Made by a program: the position numbers and the translations under genes. Under the pieces are notes generated by a model. It was not told the origin of the DNA. It worked only from the letters and a program-made list of their open reading frames with translations, and ran no database searches. Shown here in pieces: positions 9,421-18,150 of a DNA stretch of 64,000 nt. Origin of the DNA: Butyrivibrio proteoclasticus B316 (GTDB lineage: Bacteria > Bacillota > Clostridia > Lachnospirales > Lachnospiraceae); the NCBI RefSeq assembly GCF_000145035.1, contig NC_014387.1:402441-466440 (forward strand), read 5' to 3'. Each line of letters begins with the position of its first letter. Positions within the stretch are counted from its first letter, which is position 1.

Positions 9421-10359
9421 ATGAAGGAATATCTTCAGAAGTATTTTACACTTCGCAAACATAATATAAACGTAGCCTGGAAGAAGGCCAAGAACCGTAA
9501 GATGTGTTACCTCTTCCTGGCACCATATGCAATACTGTTCACGATGTTCTATGTGTTCCCTGTAGTAGCATCTATCTACTACAGCTTCACATATTACAAC
9601 ATACTTGAACCTCCTCGGTTCATAGGATTGCAGAACTATATCTCTCTGGTTCTCCAGGATGATATCTTTCTGATAGGCGTTAAGAACACGTTGATGATAG
9701 CTCTGATCACAGGCCCCCTTGGATATATTCTATCCTTCCTTTTTGCCTGGCTCATAAATGAGCTACCCGTATGGATCAGAAGTATCGCGGTCATCGTGTT
9801 CTACGCCCCTTCCATTGCAGGTAACTGCTATGTAATCTTCTCTGTTTTCTTCAGAGGTGATGCATACGGATATGTAAACGCATTCCTGATGAATCTGGGA
9901 ATCATTGATACAGCAAGGTTGTGGCTCATCGATCCTAAGTACATGCTTCCTATATGTATGATCGTTATCCTCTGGATGAGTTTGGGAACCGGATTCCTTT
10001 CATTCGTAGCCGGACTTCAGGGTATCGACAGATCAATGTTCGAAGCCGGATACATGGATGGAATCAAGAACAGATGGCAGGAGTTGTGGTTCATCACTCT
10101 TCCCAGCATGAAGCCAATGCTTATGTTCGGTGCAGTTATGACAATCACTTCCTCTTTCGGTGTTGCAGATGTAACAATGGCTCTTTGCGGATATCCTAGT
10201 ACGGACTACGCTGCACGTACCATCGTAACACACCTGTTTGACTATGGTTATTCAAGATTTGAAATGGGTTATGCCTGTGCAATAGCTACAATCCTGTTCC
10301 TTATGATGATACTTTGCAACAAGGCAATCCAGAGTCTGTTAAGGAGAGTTGGTACTTGA
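9421..10359 (+). CDS. Sugar ABC transporter permease, LplB/MalF type
   Basis: The 312-residue protein has six predicted membrane helices, with the first after a charged 40-residue N-terminus. The cytoplasmic loop that contacts the ATPase reads EAGYMDGIKNRWQELWFITL, a recognisable EAA motif. The ATG at 9421 is placed eight bases after GGGAG; a TTG at 9406 and GTG at 9418 are alternatives. It partners the next gene and the binding protein upstream. Confidence 0.92.
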   Translation: MKEYLQKYFTLRKHNINVAWKKAKNRKMCYLFLAPYAILFTMFYVFPVVASIYYSFTYYNILEPPRFIGLQNYISLVLQDDIFLIGVKNTLMIALITGPLGYILSFLFAWLINELPVWIRSIAVIVFYAPSIAGNCYVIFSVFFRGDAYGYVNAFLMNLGIIDTARLWLIDPKYMLPICMIVILWMSLGTGFLSFVAGLQGIDRSMFEAGYMDGIKNRWQELWFITLPSMKPMLMFGAVMTITSSFGVADVTMALCGYPSTDYAARTIVTHLFDYGYSRFEMGYACAIATILFLMMILCNKAIQSLLRRVGT

Positions 10360-10360
10360 T

Positions 10361-11224
10361 ATGAGCGCAAAAATAATTAAGAAAAGAAAGCCAAATAGAT
10401 CAATTGCTGGCGATATAGCACTTTACTTCTTCCTGTTGTTGGTTGCCTTTGTAATGGCATTCCCAATCATATATGCAGTGAGCAGTGCTCTTAAGCCTTT
10501 GGATGAATTGTTCAAATTCCCGCCTAAGATTTTCGCACAGCATCCTACACTTGATAACTTCTCAGACTTATTTGTAACAATGGGTAAGTCATGGGTTACA
10601 TTTACAAGATACCTGTTCAACACAGTATTTATTACATTTGTTGGAACAGCAGGACATCTTATCATAGCTTCAATGGGAGCATTCGTACTTGCCAAGTACG
10701 AATTCCCCGGAAACCAGACATTCTTCAAGATTGTAACAGTAGCTATGATGTTCACAGGTTGGGTTACAGCAATTCCTAACTACCTGATCCTGAACAAGCT
10801 CGGTTGGATCGATACTTATTGGGCAATCATCATTCCGGCATTTGCTTCACCGATGGGACTCTTCCTTATGAAACAGTTCATGGAAGGACTTCCTACAGCA
10901 CTTATCGAAGCTGCCAAGATTGATGGCGCAAATGAGTGGACAGTATTTTCAAGGATTGTTATGCCAAACGTTAAGCCTGCATGGATGACACTTATCATCT
11001 TCTCTGTTCAGGGCTTGTGGAACAACAAGGCATCAACATACATCTACTCTGAGGAAAAGAAAACTCTCGTATTTGCACTTCAGCAGATTCAGAGTGGTGG
11101 TATCGCAAGAACAGGTCAGGGAGCTGCGGTTCTTGTAGTAGTAATGATAGTTCCTATTTTGATTTTCGTATTCTCTGAGAGCCAGATCCTCGAGACAATG
11201 GCTAGCTCAGGACTTAAGGACTAA
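10361..11224 (+). CDS. Sugar ABC transporter permease, YtcP/MalG type
   Basis: The protein has 287 residues and six predicted membrane helices, with the EAA loop EAAKIDGANEWTVFSRIVMP and the C-terminal Gly-Leu-Lys-Asp tail common in this family. The ATG at 10361 follows AAGGAGAG (10341-10348) and lies one base after the upstream stop, so translation is probably coupled. It should form the pore with the preceding permease. No ATPase gene is present in the operon. Confidence 0.92.
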   Translation: MSAKIIKKRKPNRSIAGDIALYFFLLLVAFVMAFPIIYAVSSALKPLDELFKFPPKIFAQHPTLDNFSDLFVTMGKSWVTFTRYLFNTVFITFVGTAGHLIIASMGAFVLAKYEFPGNQTFFKIVTVAMMFTGWVTAIPNYLILNKLGWIDTYWAIIIPAFASPMGLFLMKQFMEGLPTALIEAAKIDGANEWTVFSRIVMPNVKPAWMTLIIFSVQGLWNNKASTYIYSEEKKTLVFALQQIQSGGIARTGQGAAVLVVVMIVPILIFVFSESQILETMASSGLKD

Positions 11225-11243
11225 TTTGAAAGGTTGAATGCAT

Positions 11244-12761
11244 ATGCGTAAAAAGAATTTCTTTTTAAGAACTGGAATGGCAATACTTGCGATAGCATCC
11301 GCATTTCTTCAGCCACTTCAGGTTAAGGCCAACACAAACGAAGGTAGTTACACATACAACTATGACTACTGGGGCGATTACATGGACAGTGCAGACTTTT
11401 ACAACTCCTGCAAAGTGTTCACATCTACTGAACTTGGCCTTGATACCAAGCTCAAGAATCCTCAGGGATTATTTGCAAATGGCAATACACTTTATTTGTG
11501 TGACAGTGGAAACAACAGAATAATAGAGCTTAACAGGGTTTCACCTGAGCAGATGGAAGTAGTAAGAATAATTGATTCCATTAAGGGGGCAAATCCTTCT
11601 ACTCTCAATAACCCGACAGATGTTTCTATATCAGAGGATGGAAATATATTCATTGCTGATAATGGGAATGCAAGAATTATTAAGGCTGACAAAGATCTAA
11701 ATTATATAATGGACTTTGTTAAACCAACAGATAACACACTTGATCCTAAGCTGGTATTCCAGCCAACCAAGCTGGCAGTTGATACAGCAGAACGTGTTTA
11801 CTGTATAGCGACAGGTATCAACAAAGGTCTTATCAAATATGAGAATGATGGTACTTTCTCAGGATTTGTAGGAGCTACACCGGTATCTTTTGACTGGACA
11901 GATTATATATGGAAGAAACTCGCTTCTCAGGAACAGAGAGCCAAGATGGAATCCTTCGTTCCTACAGAGTATGAGAACATCTTCATGGACTATGAAGGCT
12001 TCATATATGCAACAAAAGCTCGTACAGAAGATCAGGCACATGACGATGAAAATGCTGTTAGAAAATTAAACCTTCTTGGTAGCGACATCCTTGTTTCTAA
12101 CGGTGACTGGTCAGTAGGCGGAGATCTTTATCTGGGATCCGGCGGTGGTTATGAGGGTCCATCAATACTCACAGACGTAACTGTAATGGACAATGACATT
12201 TATGTATGTCTTGACCGTAACAGAGGAAGACTTTTTGGTTATGATGATCAGGGCCGCATGGTGTTTGCCTTTGGTGGTAACGGTAACATGGATGGTTACT
12301 TCAGAAGACCTTCAGCTATCGATCATGTAGGTCACGAGCTCTACGTAGTAGACAGTCTTGACTGCTCAATCACAGCCTTTGTTCCTACACAGTTCGGAGA
12401 GCTTGTATATAAAGCCATCGAAGACTTCGATAAAGGTAAGTACGAAGAGTCCGGAGAAGCATGGCAGGAAGTTATGAACCAGAATGGTAACTATGATCTT
12501 GCTTACATCGGAATCGGAAGATCACTTCTTCGTCAGGAACAGTATGAAGAAGCTATGAAGTACTTTGAACTTAAGTATGATGCGGAAAACTATTCCAAAG
12601 CATATAAGCAGTACAGAAAAATCTGGGTAGAAGAGCACATCTTCTGGATAGTACTGGTAATACTGTTATTGTTCCTTGTTCCTCTATCAATTGGCAAGGT
12701 CAAGGCAATCAGACATGAGATAGATACAGCAGATATATTTGTTCTAGAGAAAAAAGGGTGA
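11244..12761 (+). CDS. NHL-repeat beta-propeller protein with C-terminal membrane helix
   Basis: The 505-residue protein starts with a signal peptide (FFLRTGMAILAIASAFLQ, cleaved near QVKA). NHL-type repeats follow, for example NPQGLFANGNTLYLCDSGNN and NPTDVSISEDGNIFIADNGN, which fold as a propeller. A helical TPR-like stretch (about 390-465) and a C-terminal helix (IFWIVLVILLLFLVPLSIG) place the propeller outside the membrane. The ATG at 11244 gives better spacing to AAAGG than the one at 11238. NHL propellers usually bind proteins or glycans. Here the gene sits inside a transporter operon, so a scaffold or glycan-sensing role is inferred. Confidence 0.82.
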   Translation: MRKKNFFLRTGMAILAIASAFLQPLQVKANTNEGSYTYNYDYWGDYMDSADFYNSCKVFTSTELGLDTKLKNPQGLFANGNTLYLCDSGNNRIIELNRVSPEQMEVVRIIDSIKGANPSTLNNPTDVSISEDGNIFIADNGNARIIKADKDLNYIMDFVKPTDNTLDPKLVFQPTKLAVDTAERVYCIATGINKGLIKYENDGTFSGFVGATPVSFDWTDYIWKKLASQEQRAKMESFVPTEYENIFMDYEGFIYATKARTEDQAHDDENAVRKLNLLGSDILVSNGDWSVGGDLYLGSGGGYEGPSILTDVTVMDNDIYVCLDRNRGRLFGYDDQGRMVFAFGGNGNMDGYFRRPSAIDHVGHELYVVDSLDCSITAFVPTQFGELVYKAIEDFDKGKYEESGEAWQEVMNQNGNYDLAYIGIGRSLLRQEQYEEAMKYFELKYDAENYSKAYKQYRKIWVEEHIFWIVLVILLLFLVPLSIGKVKAIRHEIDTADIFVLEKKG

Positions 12762-12766
12762 GAAAT

Positions 12767-13426
12767 ATGATAGCAAATACAAAACAATTAGATAATCCTA
12801 AAGATAAATATTTTGACTCCCTGAAATTTGCGTTCTATTGCATTACGCATCCACTAGATGGTTTCTGGGATCTGACTCACGAAAAGAGAGGAACTTATGC
12901 AGCTGCCAACACGATTCTTTTCCTTACACTTTTGATCCGTGTTCTCAAGCTGAGATTTACTAGTTTCCTTTTCATTCAGGTTTACTGGGAAGATTTGAAT
13001 ATTTTCCTCTACCTTGCAAGTATCCTCTTCCCATTGGCTCTTTGGGTTGTAGGTAACTGGGGACTTACCACTTTGTTTGATGGTAAAGGAAGGCTCGGAC
13101 AGGTTTACATGGCTACATGCTATGCACTTACTCCTTATCCGCTCATCCAGTTCCCACTTATGATTTTCAGTAACTTTGTAACAGTAGACGAAGCCGAATT
13201 TTACAGCGTAGTAAGTGCTTTATCACTTGTCTGGGCAGCTCTTTTGGTAATAGCAGCCATGGGACAGATTCATGAGTACTCAGCCGGCAAGAACCTTTTG
13301 TTTACTGTAGCTACACTGTTTGCAATGCTAGTCATGATCTTTATTCTGATGATCTTCTTTAGCATGATTTCACAGGGAGTTGCGTATTTCATTTCCCTGG
13401 CAAAAGAATTGATGTTCCGAATGTAG
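12767..13426 (+). CDS. Yip1-domain integral membrane protein
   Basis: The 219-residue protein has about five hydrophobic helices and the Yip1 pattern (YCITHPLDGFWDLTHEKRGT at the start, then NWGLTTLFDGKGRLGQVYMA, then YALTPYPLIQFPLMI). Function of bacterial Yip1 proteins is largely unknown. The ATG at 12767 follows GGGTGAG, and the gene starts five bases after the NHL stop. Its tight packing between the NHL and DUF5696 genes suggests the three products work together at the membrane. Confidence 0.82.
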   Translation: MIANTKQLDNPKDKYFDSLKFAFYCITHPLDGFWDLTHEKRGTYAAANTILFLTLLIRVLKLRFTSFLFIQVYWEDLNIFLYLASILFPLALWVVGNWGLTTLFDGKGRLGQVYMATCYALTPYPLIQFPLMIFSNFVTVDEAEFYSVVSALSLVWAALLVIAAMGQIHEYSAGKNLLFTVATLFAMLVMIFILMIFFSMISQGVAYFISLAKELMFRM

Positions 13427-13445
13427 GAATGAAGGGGTGACCAAG

Positions 13446-16040
13446 TTGAAAAAAGATAAAAATAAAAAGCAGAATGCATTTACTCAAAAAATATTGGAGG
13501 GCTTTTTAAAACTTCTCCCTTCAATCATAGTTCTTTTGATAATAGTTGGAGCTGCTCTTTATGTAATAAATACAAAAGCTCCTACAGAGGTTAAGGAACC
13601 GATTCCACCATATGCCTTTGATGGCAATGATAAGCCGGTAGTTATCGATAACGGACAGCTCAAGCTTACAATGGATCCGGCAACGACAGAGTTCACTGTT
13701 GAAGTTAAGGACAGCGGCAAGGTTTGGTATTCAAATCCCAAGGATGCAGCAGAAGATACAGCAGCCCTTGATGATCAGAAAAACTACCTTCAGTCTCCAT
13801 TTATCCTGTCCTACTCAATCACACAGGGACTTGAAACAACTTATAACTCTTTTGCCTTCAGTGCTCAGAACGGAATTTATGAGATAGTTCCCGGAGAGAA
13901 TGAGATCAGAGTTAACTACTCACTTGGTAGTGTCCAGAAGGAGTTCACAATTCCTCCTGTAATCACCAAGACAAACTTCGAAAAGTTCATGGGTAACCTT
14001 GATAAAAAAGAAGTAGATCTGATCAAGCAGTACTACAAAAAGTACGATATCAACAAACTGACACCAAAGGATAACAAGGATGAGCTCCTTGCAAGCTATC
14101 CCGTACTTGAGACAGATGTTATCTATGTACTTCGTTCAGGAACCAAGGATAACGTACGTAAGACAATTCAGGATAAGTTCGAAGCAGCAGGATATACATA
14201 TGATGATTACCTTGCTGATAAGGAACTGGATTTTTCATCTTCTTCATCAGACACACCTGTTTTCAACGCAAGCGTTATTTATAAGCTTGACGGAAAAGAC
14301 CTGGTTGTAGAAGTTCCATTTAAAGATCTGGACTTCGATCCTGAGACACCTATTTACACTGTAACTCCACTTCCGTACTTCGGAGCTGGCGGACCTGAGG
14401 ATCAGGGCTTCATGCTGGTTCCTGAAGGCGGCGGAGCAATCATAAACTTCAATAATGGTAAGACATCACAGAGTAGTTACTACACTAACGTATATGGTTG
14501 GGACATGTGTCTTTCAAGAGATGCGGTAGTACACAATACAAGAGCTTACTACGGAGTATATGGTATTTCAGAAGGAAATGATTCCTTTGTATGTATTCTG
14601 GAAAACGGCAGAAGTTATGCTTCAATCCAGGCAGATATCGCTGGTAAGAATCACAGCTACAACTTCGTAAATGCCAAGTACAGCGTTTGTCAGAGAGAGC
14701 AGTACGACGTAGGTGATATTGCTAACAGTGAAATCTACGAGTACGCAACAGACCTTCCTGATGAAACAATTACTCAGAGATACAAGTTTGTTAACTCAGG
14801 CAGCTATGTAGATATGGCCAAGACATATGGCGAATATTTACAGAAGGAATACGCAGGATACCTTGATCTTGTAAGTGATACAAGTACTCCTGTAGCAATC
14901 GAGATGGTTGGTGCCATCGATAAGGTTAAACAGATTGTTGGTGTTCCTGTTTCAAGACCACTTAAGCTTACAAGCTATTCAGAAGCATCAAATATTCTTG
15001 ATCAGCTTACAGCAGCAGGCCTTACAAATATGCACGTTAAGCTTTCAGGCTGGTGCAACGGTGGTGTTCAGCAGAAGGTTCTTTCCAAGACCAAGACAGT
15101 TGGAGCCCTTGGAAGCAAAAAAGATCTTCAGAATCTGATAAGCACTGCAGAAGCAAATGGTAACACAGTTTACCTCAATGGAATTACACAGTACGCATTT
15201 AACAGCAATATTTTAGATGGTTTCTTCTCATATAGAGATGCTGCTAAGTTCATCAGTAAAGAGAGAGCTGAGCTGTATGAGTACAGTAATGTAACATACG
15301 GACAGAGAGAAAATGCAGACCACAAGTACTTCCTGCTTCACACAGACGTTGCTAACAAGTATGCAGACAACCTTGTAAAAGCTTCACAGAAATATGGCGC
15401 AGGTGCATCATTCCAGGATCTAGGAATGGACCTCTCATCTGACTTCTATAAGAAAAAGACATACAGCAGAGAGGCAGTTCTGAATGAACAGGTTGCCAAG
15501 CTTGAAAACTACAATAACAATGGAACTCCACTTATGATCAACATGGGTAATGACTATGCAGTTCCATTCTGCCAGATGGTTACAGGCATGGACCTTAGAG
15601 GAAGCGAGTACACAATAATTGATGAGTGCATTCCTTTCTACCAGCTTGCAGTACACGGAAGAGTTGATTACACAGGAAGAGCAATCAACACATGTGGAAA
15701 CATGGAAAATGAGATCCTTTATTCAGCAGAGTATGGCGCAGGCCTTTGCTTCGAACTCATGAACGAAAGCTCTTTTGCAACTCAGAAGACTCTTTACACA
15801 CAGTACTACGGAGCATACTTCGATGCTGTTAAAGATAACCTCGTAAACATTTACACCAGATACAACAAGGAGCTTGGTCATACCTTTAATCAGGAAATGA
15901 CAGGTCATGACAACCTTACATCTGATGTATCCTGCACAGAATATGCAGATGGAACCAAGGTATATGTTAACTATGGATACAGTGATTACACTGCAGACGG
16001 CGTTAAGGTTCCTGCAAGAGATTACGTTGTAACAAGATAG
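13446..16040 (+). CDS. DUF5696-type large anchored extracellular protein
   Basis: The predicted protein has 864 residues. Translation probably starts at TTG 13446, eight bases after AAGGGG; a GTG at 13437 would add three residues. One membrane helix (about 21-40) anchors a large exported part. The family is found beside LplB/YtcP-type sugar permeases in Firmicutes (recalled as DUF5696). The middle (about 430-760) has the alternation of strands and helices and acidic residues (FQDLGMDLSSDFY) expected of a barrel resembling glycoside hydrolases, but I cannot name catalytic residues. It may process or present oligosaccharides for the transporter; function is not established. Confidence 0.72.
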   Translation: MKKDKNKKQNAFTQKILEGFLKLLPSIIVLLIIVGAALYVINTKAPTEVKEPIPPYAFDGNDKPVVIDNGQLKLTMDPATTEFTVEVKDSGKVWYSNPKDAAEDTAALDDQKNYLQSPFILSYSITQGLETTYNSFAFSAQNGIYEIVPGENEIRVNYSLGSVQKEFTIPPVITKTNFEKFMGNLDKKEVDLIKQYYKKYDINKLTPKDNKDELLASYPVLETDVIYVLRSGTKDNVRKTIQDKFEAAGYTYDDYLADKELDFSSSSSDTPVFNASVIYKLDGKDLVVEVPFKDLDFDPETPIYTVTPLPYFGAGGPEDQGFMLVPEGGGAIINFNNGKTSQSSYYTNVYGWDMCLSRDAVVHNTRAYYGVYGISEGNDSFVCILENGRSYASIQADIAGKNHSYNFVNAKYSVCQREQYDVGDIANSEIYEYATDLPDETITQRYKFVNSGSYVDMAKTYGEYLQKEYAGYLDLVSDTSTPVAIEMVGAIDKVKQIVGVPVSRPLKLTSYSEASNILDQLTAAGLTNMHVKLSGWCNGGVQQKVLSKTKTVGALGSKKDLQNLISTAEANGNTVYLNGITQYAFNSNILDGFFSYRDAAKFISKERAELYEYSNVTYGQRENADHKYFLLHTDVANKYADNLVKASQKYGAGASFQDLGMDLSSDFYKKKTYSREAVLNEQVAKLENYNNNGTPLMINMGNDYAVPFCQMVTGMDLRGSEYTIIDECIPFYQLAVHGRVDYTGRAINTCGNMENEILYSAEYGAGLCFELMNESSFATQKTLYTQYYGAYFDAVKDNLVNIYTRYNKELGHTFNQEMTGHDNLTSDVSCTEYADGTKVYVNYGYSDYTADGVKVPARDYVVTR

Positions 16041-16097
16041 TCACATAAGTTACTGGTCAGAAATGGCCAGTAACAAAAGATAAGAGAGGCATTTATC

Positions 16098-17006
16098 ATG
16101 AGTAAACAAAAGAATAAGTTAGCCGGCTTGCAAAAGCGTAAGGCTATATCGGGATATCTTTTCATATCTCCGTTCATAATCGGTTTTCTGGTCTTTATGG
16201 TCAAGCCGCTTTTCGAGTCTTGTTACATGAGTTTCTGTGAGGTTAATCTTGCAGCCGGAAACGTTACAAAGACTCTGAATGGTATTACAAACTACATATT
16301 CGCTTTCAGGGTTGATCCTGAATATAACAGACTTCTGTGGGAAGAAATAACCAGAATGATGGTTTATTCCCTGGCAATCATAGTATTTAGCTTCTTCGTA
16401 GCGCTGATCCTCAATCAGAAGTTCAAGGGAAGAGCACTTGTAAGAGCGATTTTCTTCCTACCGGTTATTCTTTCTTCCGGCGTTATCATCGGACTTGAAT
16501 CTAACAACCAGCTTATGGATCAGCTTGCACAGACAATTGAGCAGACAACTCAGGGCATAAGTGTTACAGATGCTCTTGAGGAAGTCCTCAGAACAGCAGG
16601 TATTGGTGTAAGAGCTTATGAGAAGGTATTCGAAGTTATAGATAATATTTATGATGTAGCTCTTTCATCAGGTATTCAGATCATCATCTTCCTGTCAGGA
16701 CTTCAGACAATCTCATCAAGTATGTATGAGGCAGCTGATATAGAAGGATGTACAAAGTGGGAGAGCCTTTGGAAGATCACATTCCCAATGATCAGTTCAC
16801 TGTTCCTTGTAAACTGGCTCTACACAGTAGTTGATTTCTGTATGAGAACTGATAACGAAGTTATTAAGAAGATTCAGAAGGTAATGATCGATCAGCAGCA
16901 GTATGGTAATGCATCAGCGATGTCATGGATTTACTTTTTGATAGTTCTGGCATTCGTAGGAGTAACATCATTCCTGATTTCTAAGAGGGTTTATTATTAT
17001 GACTAA
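16098..17006 (+). CDS. Sugar ABC transporter permease, second transporter
   Basis: A 302-residue six-helix permease with the EAA loop EAADIEGCTKWESLWKITFP. It has a longer periplasm-side insertion (about residues 125-190) than the first transporter's permease. GAGAGG at 16083-16088 supports the ATG at 16098. The gene overlaps the next permease by eight bases, which implies translational coupling. It pairs with the permease at 16999 and probably with the lipoprotein at 18151. Confidence 0.92.
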   Translation: MSKQKNKLAGLQKRKAISGYLFISPFIIGFLVFMVKPLFESCYMSFCEVNLAAGNVTKTLNGITNYIFAFRVDPEYNRLLWEEITRMMVYSLAIIVFSFFVALILNQKFKGRALVRAIFFLPVILSSGVIIGLESNNQLMDQLAQTIEQTTQGISVTDALEEVLRTAGIGVRAYEKVFEVIDNIYDVALSSGIQIIIFLSGLQTISSSMYEAADIEGCTKWESLWKITFPMISSLFLVNWLYTVVDFCMRTDNEVIKKIQKVMIDQQQYGNASAMSWIYFLIVLAFVGVTSFLISKRVYYYD

Positions 17007-18009
17007 TGTACAAAATACAACTGAATTCAAAAAATTAACATTTTGGGAAAGAAATAAACTCTCTGGTGGTTATCTGCTTCAGAAAGTAGTTATGGAGAGA
17101 GCAGTAAGCATTATAAGATTCATTCTTTTATTCGGAATGTGCTTCCTGATCCTTCAGCCAATCTTCAACAAGATATCTGTCAGCTTTATGACAGAAAAAG
17201 ACCTGTATAACCCTATAGTAGTTTCAATCCCTGAGCATTTCACAACTGCAAACTACAGACTTGCAGCTGAACTTATGAGCTACAAGAGCGCAGTACTTAA
17301 TTCACTTCTTATTTCATTCACAATCGCTGCTCTTCAGATTGCAGTTTGTACACTTGTTGGATATGGATTTGCAAGATTCGAATTTCCGCTTAAGAAATTC
17401 TGGTTCGTAATGGTTATTCTTGTAATCCTGATTCCACCACAGACAATTGCCAGCTCACTTCACTTGCACTTTAGATACTTTGATATCTTAGGAATATTCA
17501 AACTTATCACCGGAGAAAGCATTAACCTCCGTGGTTCCAAGATTCCTTACTATCTGATGAGTGCAGGCTGCATGGGACTTAAGAATGGATTGTATATCTA
17601 CATGATCCGTCAGTACTTCCGTAACATCCCCGGAGACCTTGAAGAGGCCGCTTATGTAGACGGATGCGGAACACTTAAGACATTCATCAGGATCATGCTT
17701 CCACAGGCAACACCAATCCTTACATCTTGCTTCCTTTTCGCATTTGTATGGCAGTGGACAGACGGATTCTATTCCAGAATGTTCCTTGGAAATACCAAGC
17801 TTGTCAGCACAGGCCTTTCAAGAATCGTAGACAGCCTTGGTGCTTATATCCAGAGAATTAACGGTGTTAAGACTACAATTTCTGTTGCTTATTCTAACTG
17901 TATCCTTGCAACAGGAACACTTATGATCATCGTTCCACTTATCGTTCTTTACCTTTTCGCTCAGAGATCATTCGTAGAGAGTATTGCTGCTACTGGTATA
18001 AAAATGTAA
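16999..18009 (+). CDS. Sugar ABC transporter permease, second transporter (partner)
   Basis: A 336-residue MalG/YtcP-type permease with six predicted helices and the EAA loop EEAAYVDGCGTLKTFIRIML. Its ATG lies inside the end of the upstream permease gene. It should complete the heterodimeric pore; the ATPase must come from elsewhere in the genome. Confidence 0.92.
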   Translation: MTNVQNTTEFKKLTFWERNKLSGGYLLQKVVMERAVSIIRFILLFGMCFLILQPIFNKISVSFMTEKDLYNPIVVSIPEHFTTANYRLAAELMSYKSAVLNSLLISFTIAALQIAVCTLVGYGFARFEFPLKKFWFVMVILVILIPPQTIASSLHLHFRYFDILGIFKLITGESINLRGSKIPYYLMSAGCMGLKNGLYIYMIRQYFRNIPGDLEEAAYVDGCGTLKTFIRIMLPQATPILTSCFLFAFVWQWTDGFYSRMFLGNTKLVSTGLSRIVDSLGAYIQRINGVKTTISVAYSNCILATGTLMIIVPLIVLYLFAQRSFVESIAATGIKM

Positions 18010-18150
18010 TTTTAGCAATATTTGAGAAGTGTGGGAATAAAATAGCAATAGTTGGTTATCGGAAAAACATGCACAAACTTATAATATAAGTTAGTAGTTT
18101 TTTCGTTAAACATATCCTAAGGGGATTACATTAACAAGGAGGATTAGAGT
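18010..18150 (+). promoter_or_regulatory. Promoter region of second sugar-binding lipoprotein
   Basis: Two inverted TTGCTA words (18013-18018 and 18043-18048) are followed by a perfect TATAAT at 18080-18085 within CTTATAATATAAG. The -35 box is weak. AAGGAGGA at 18136 gives a strong ribosome site for the lipoprotein. A separate promoter here would allow the binding protein to be made in excess over its permeases. Confidence 0.45.
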
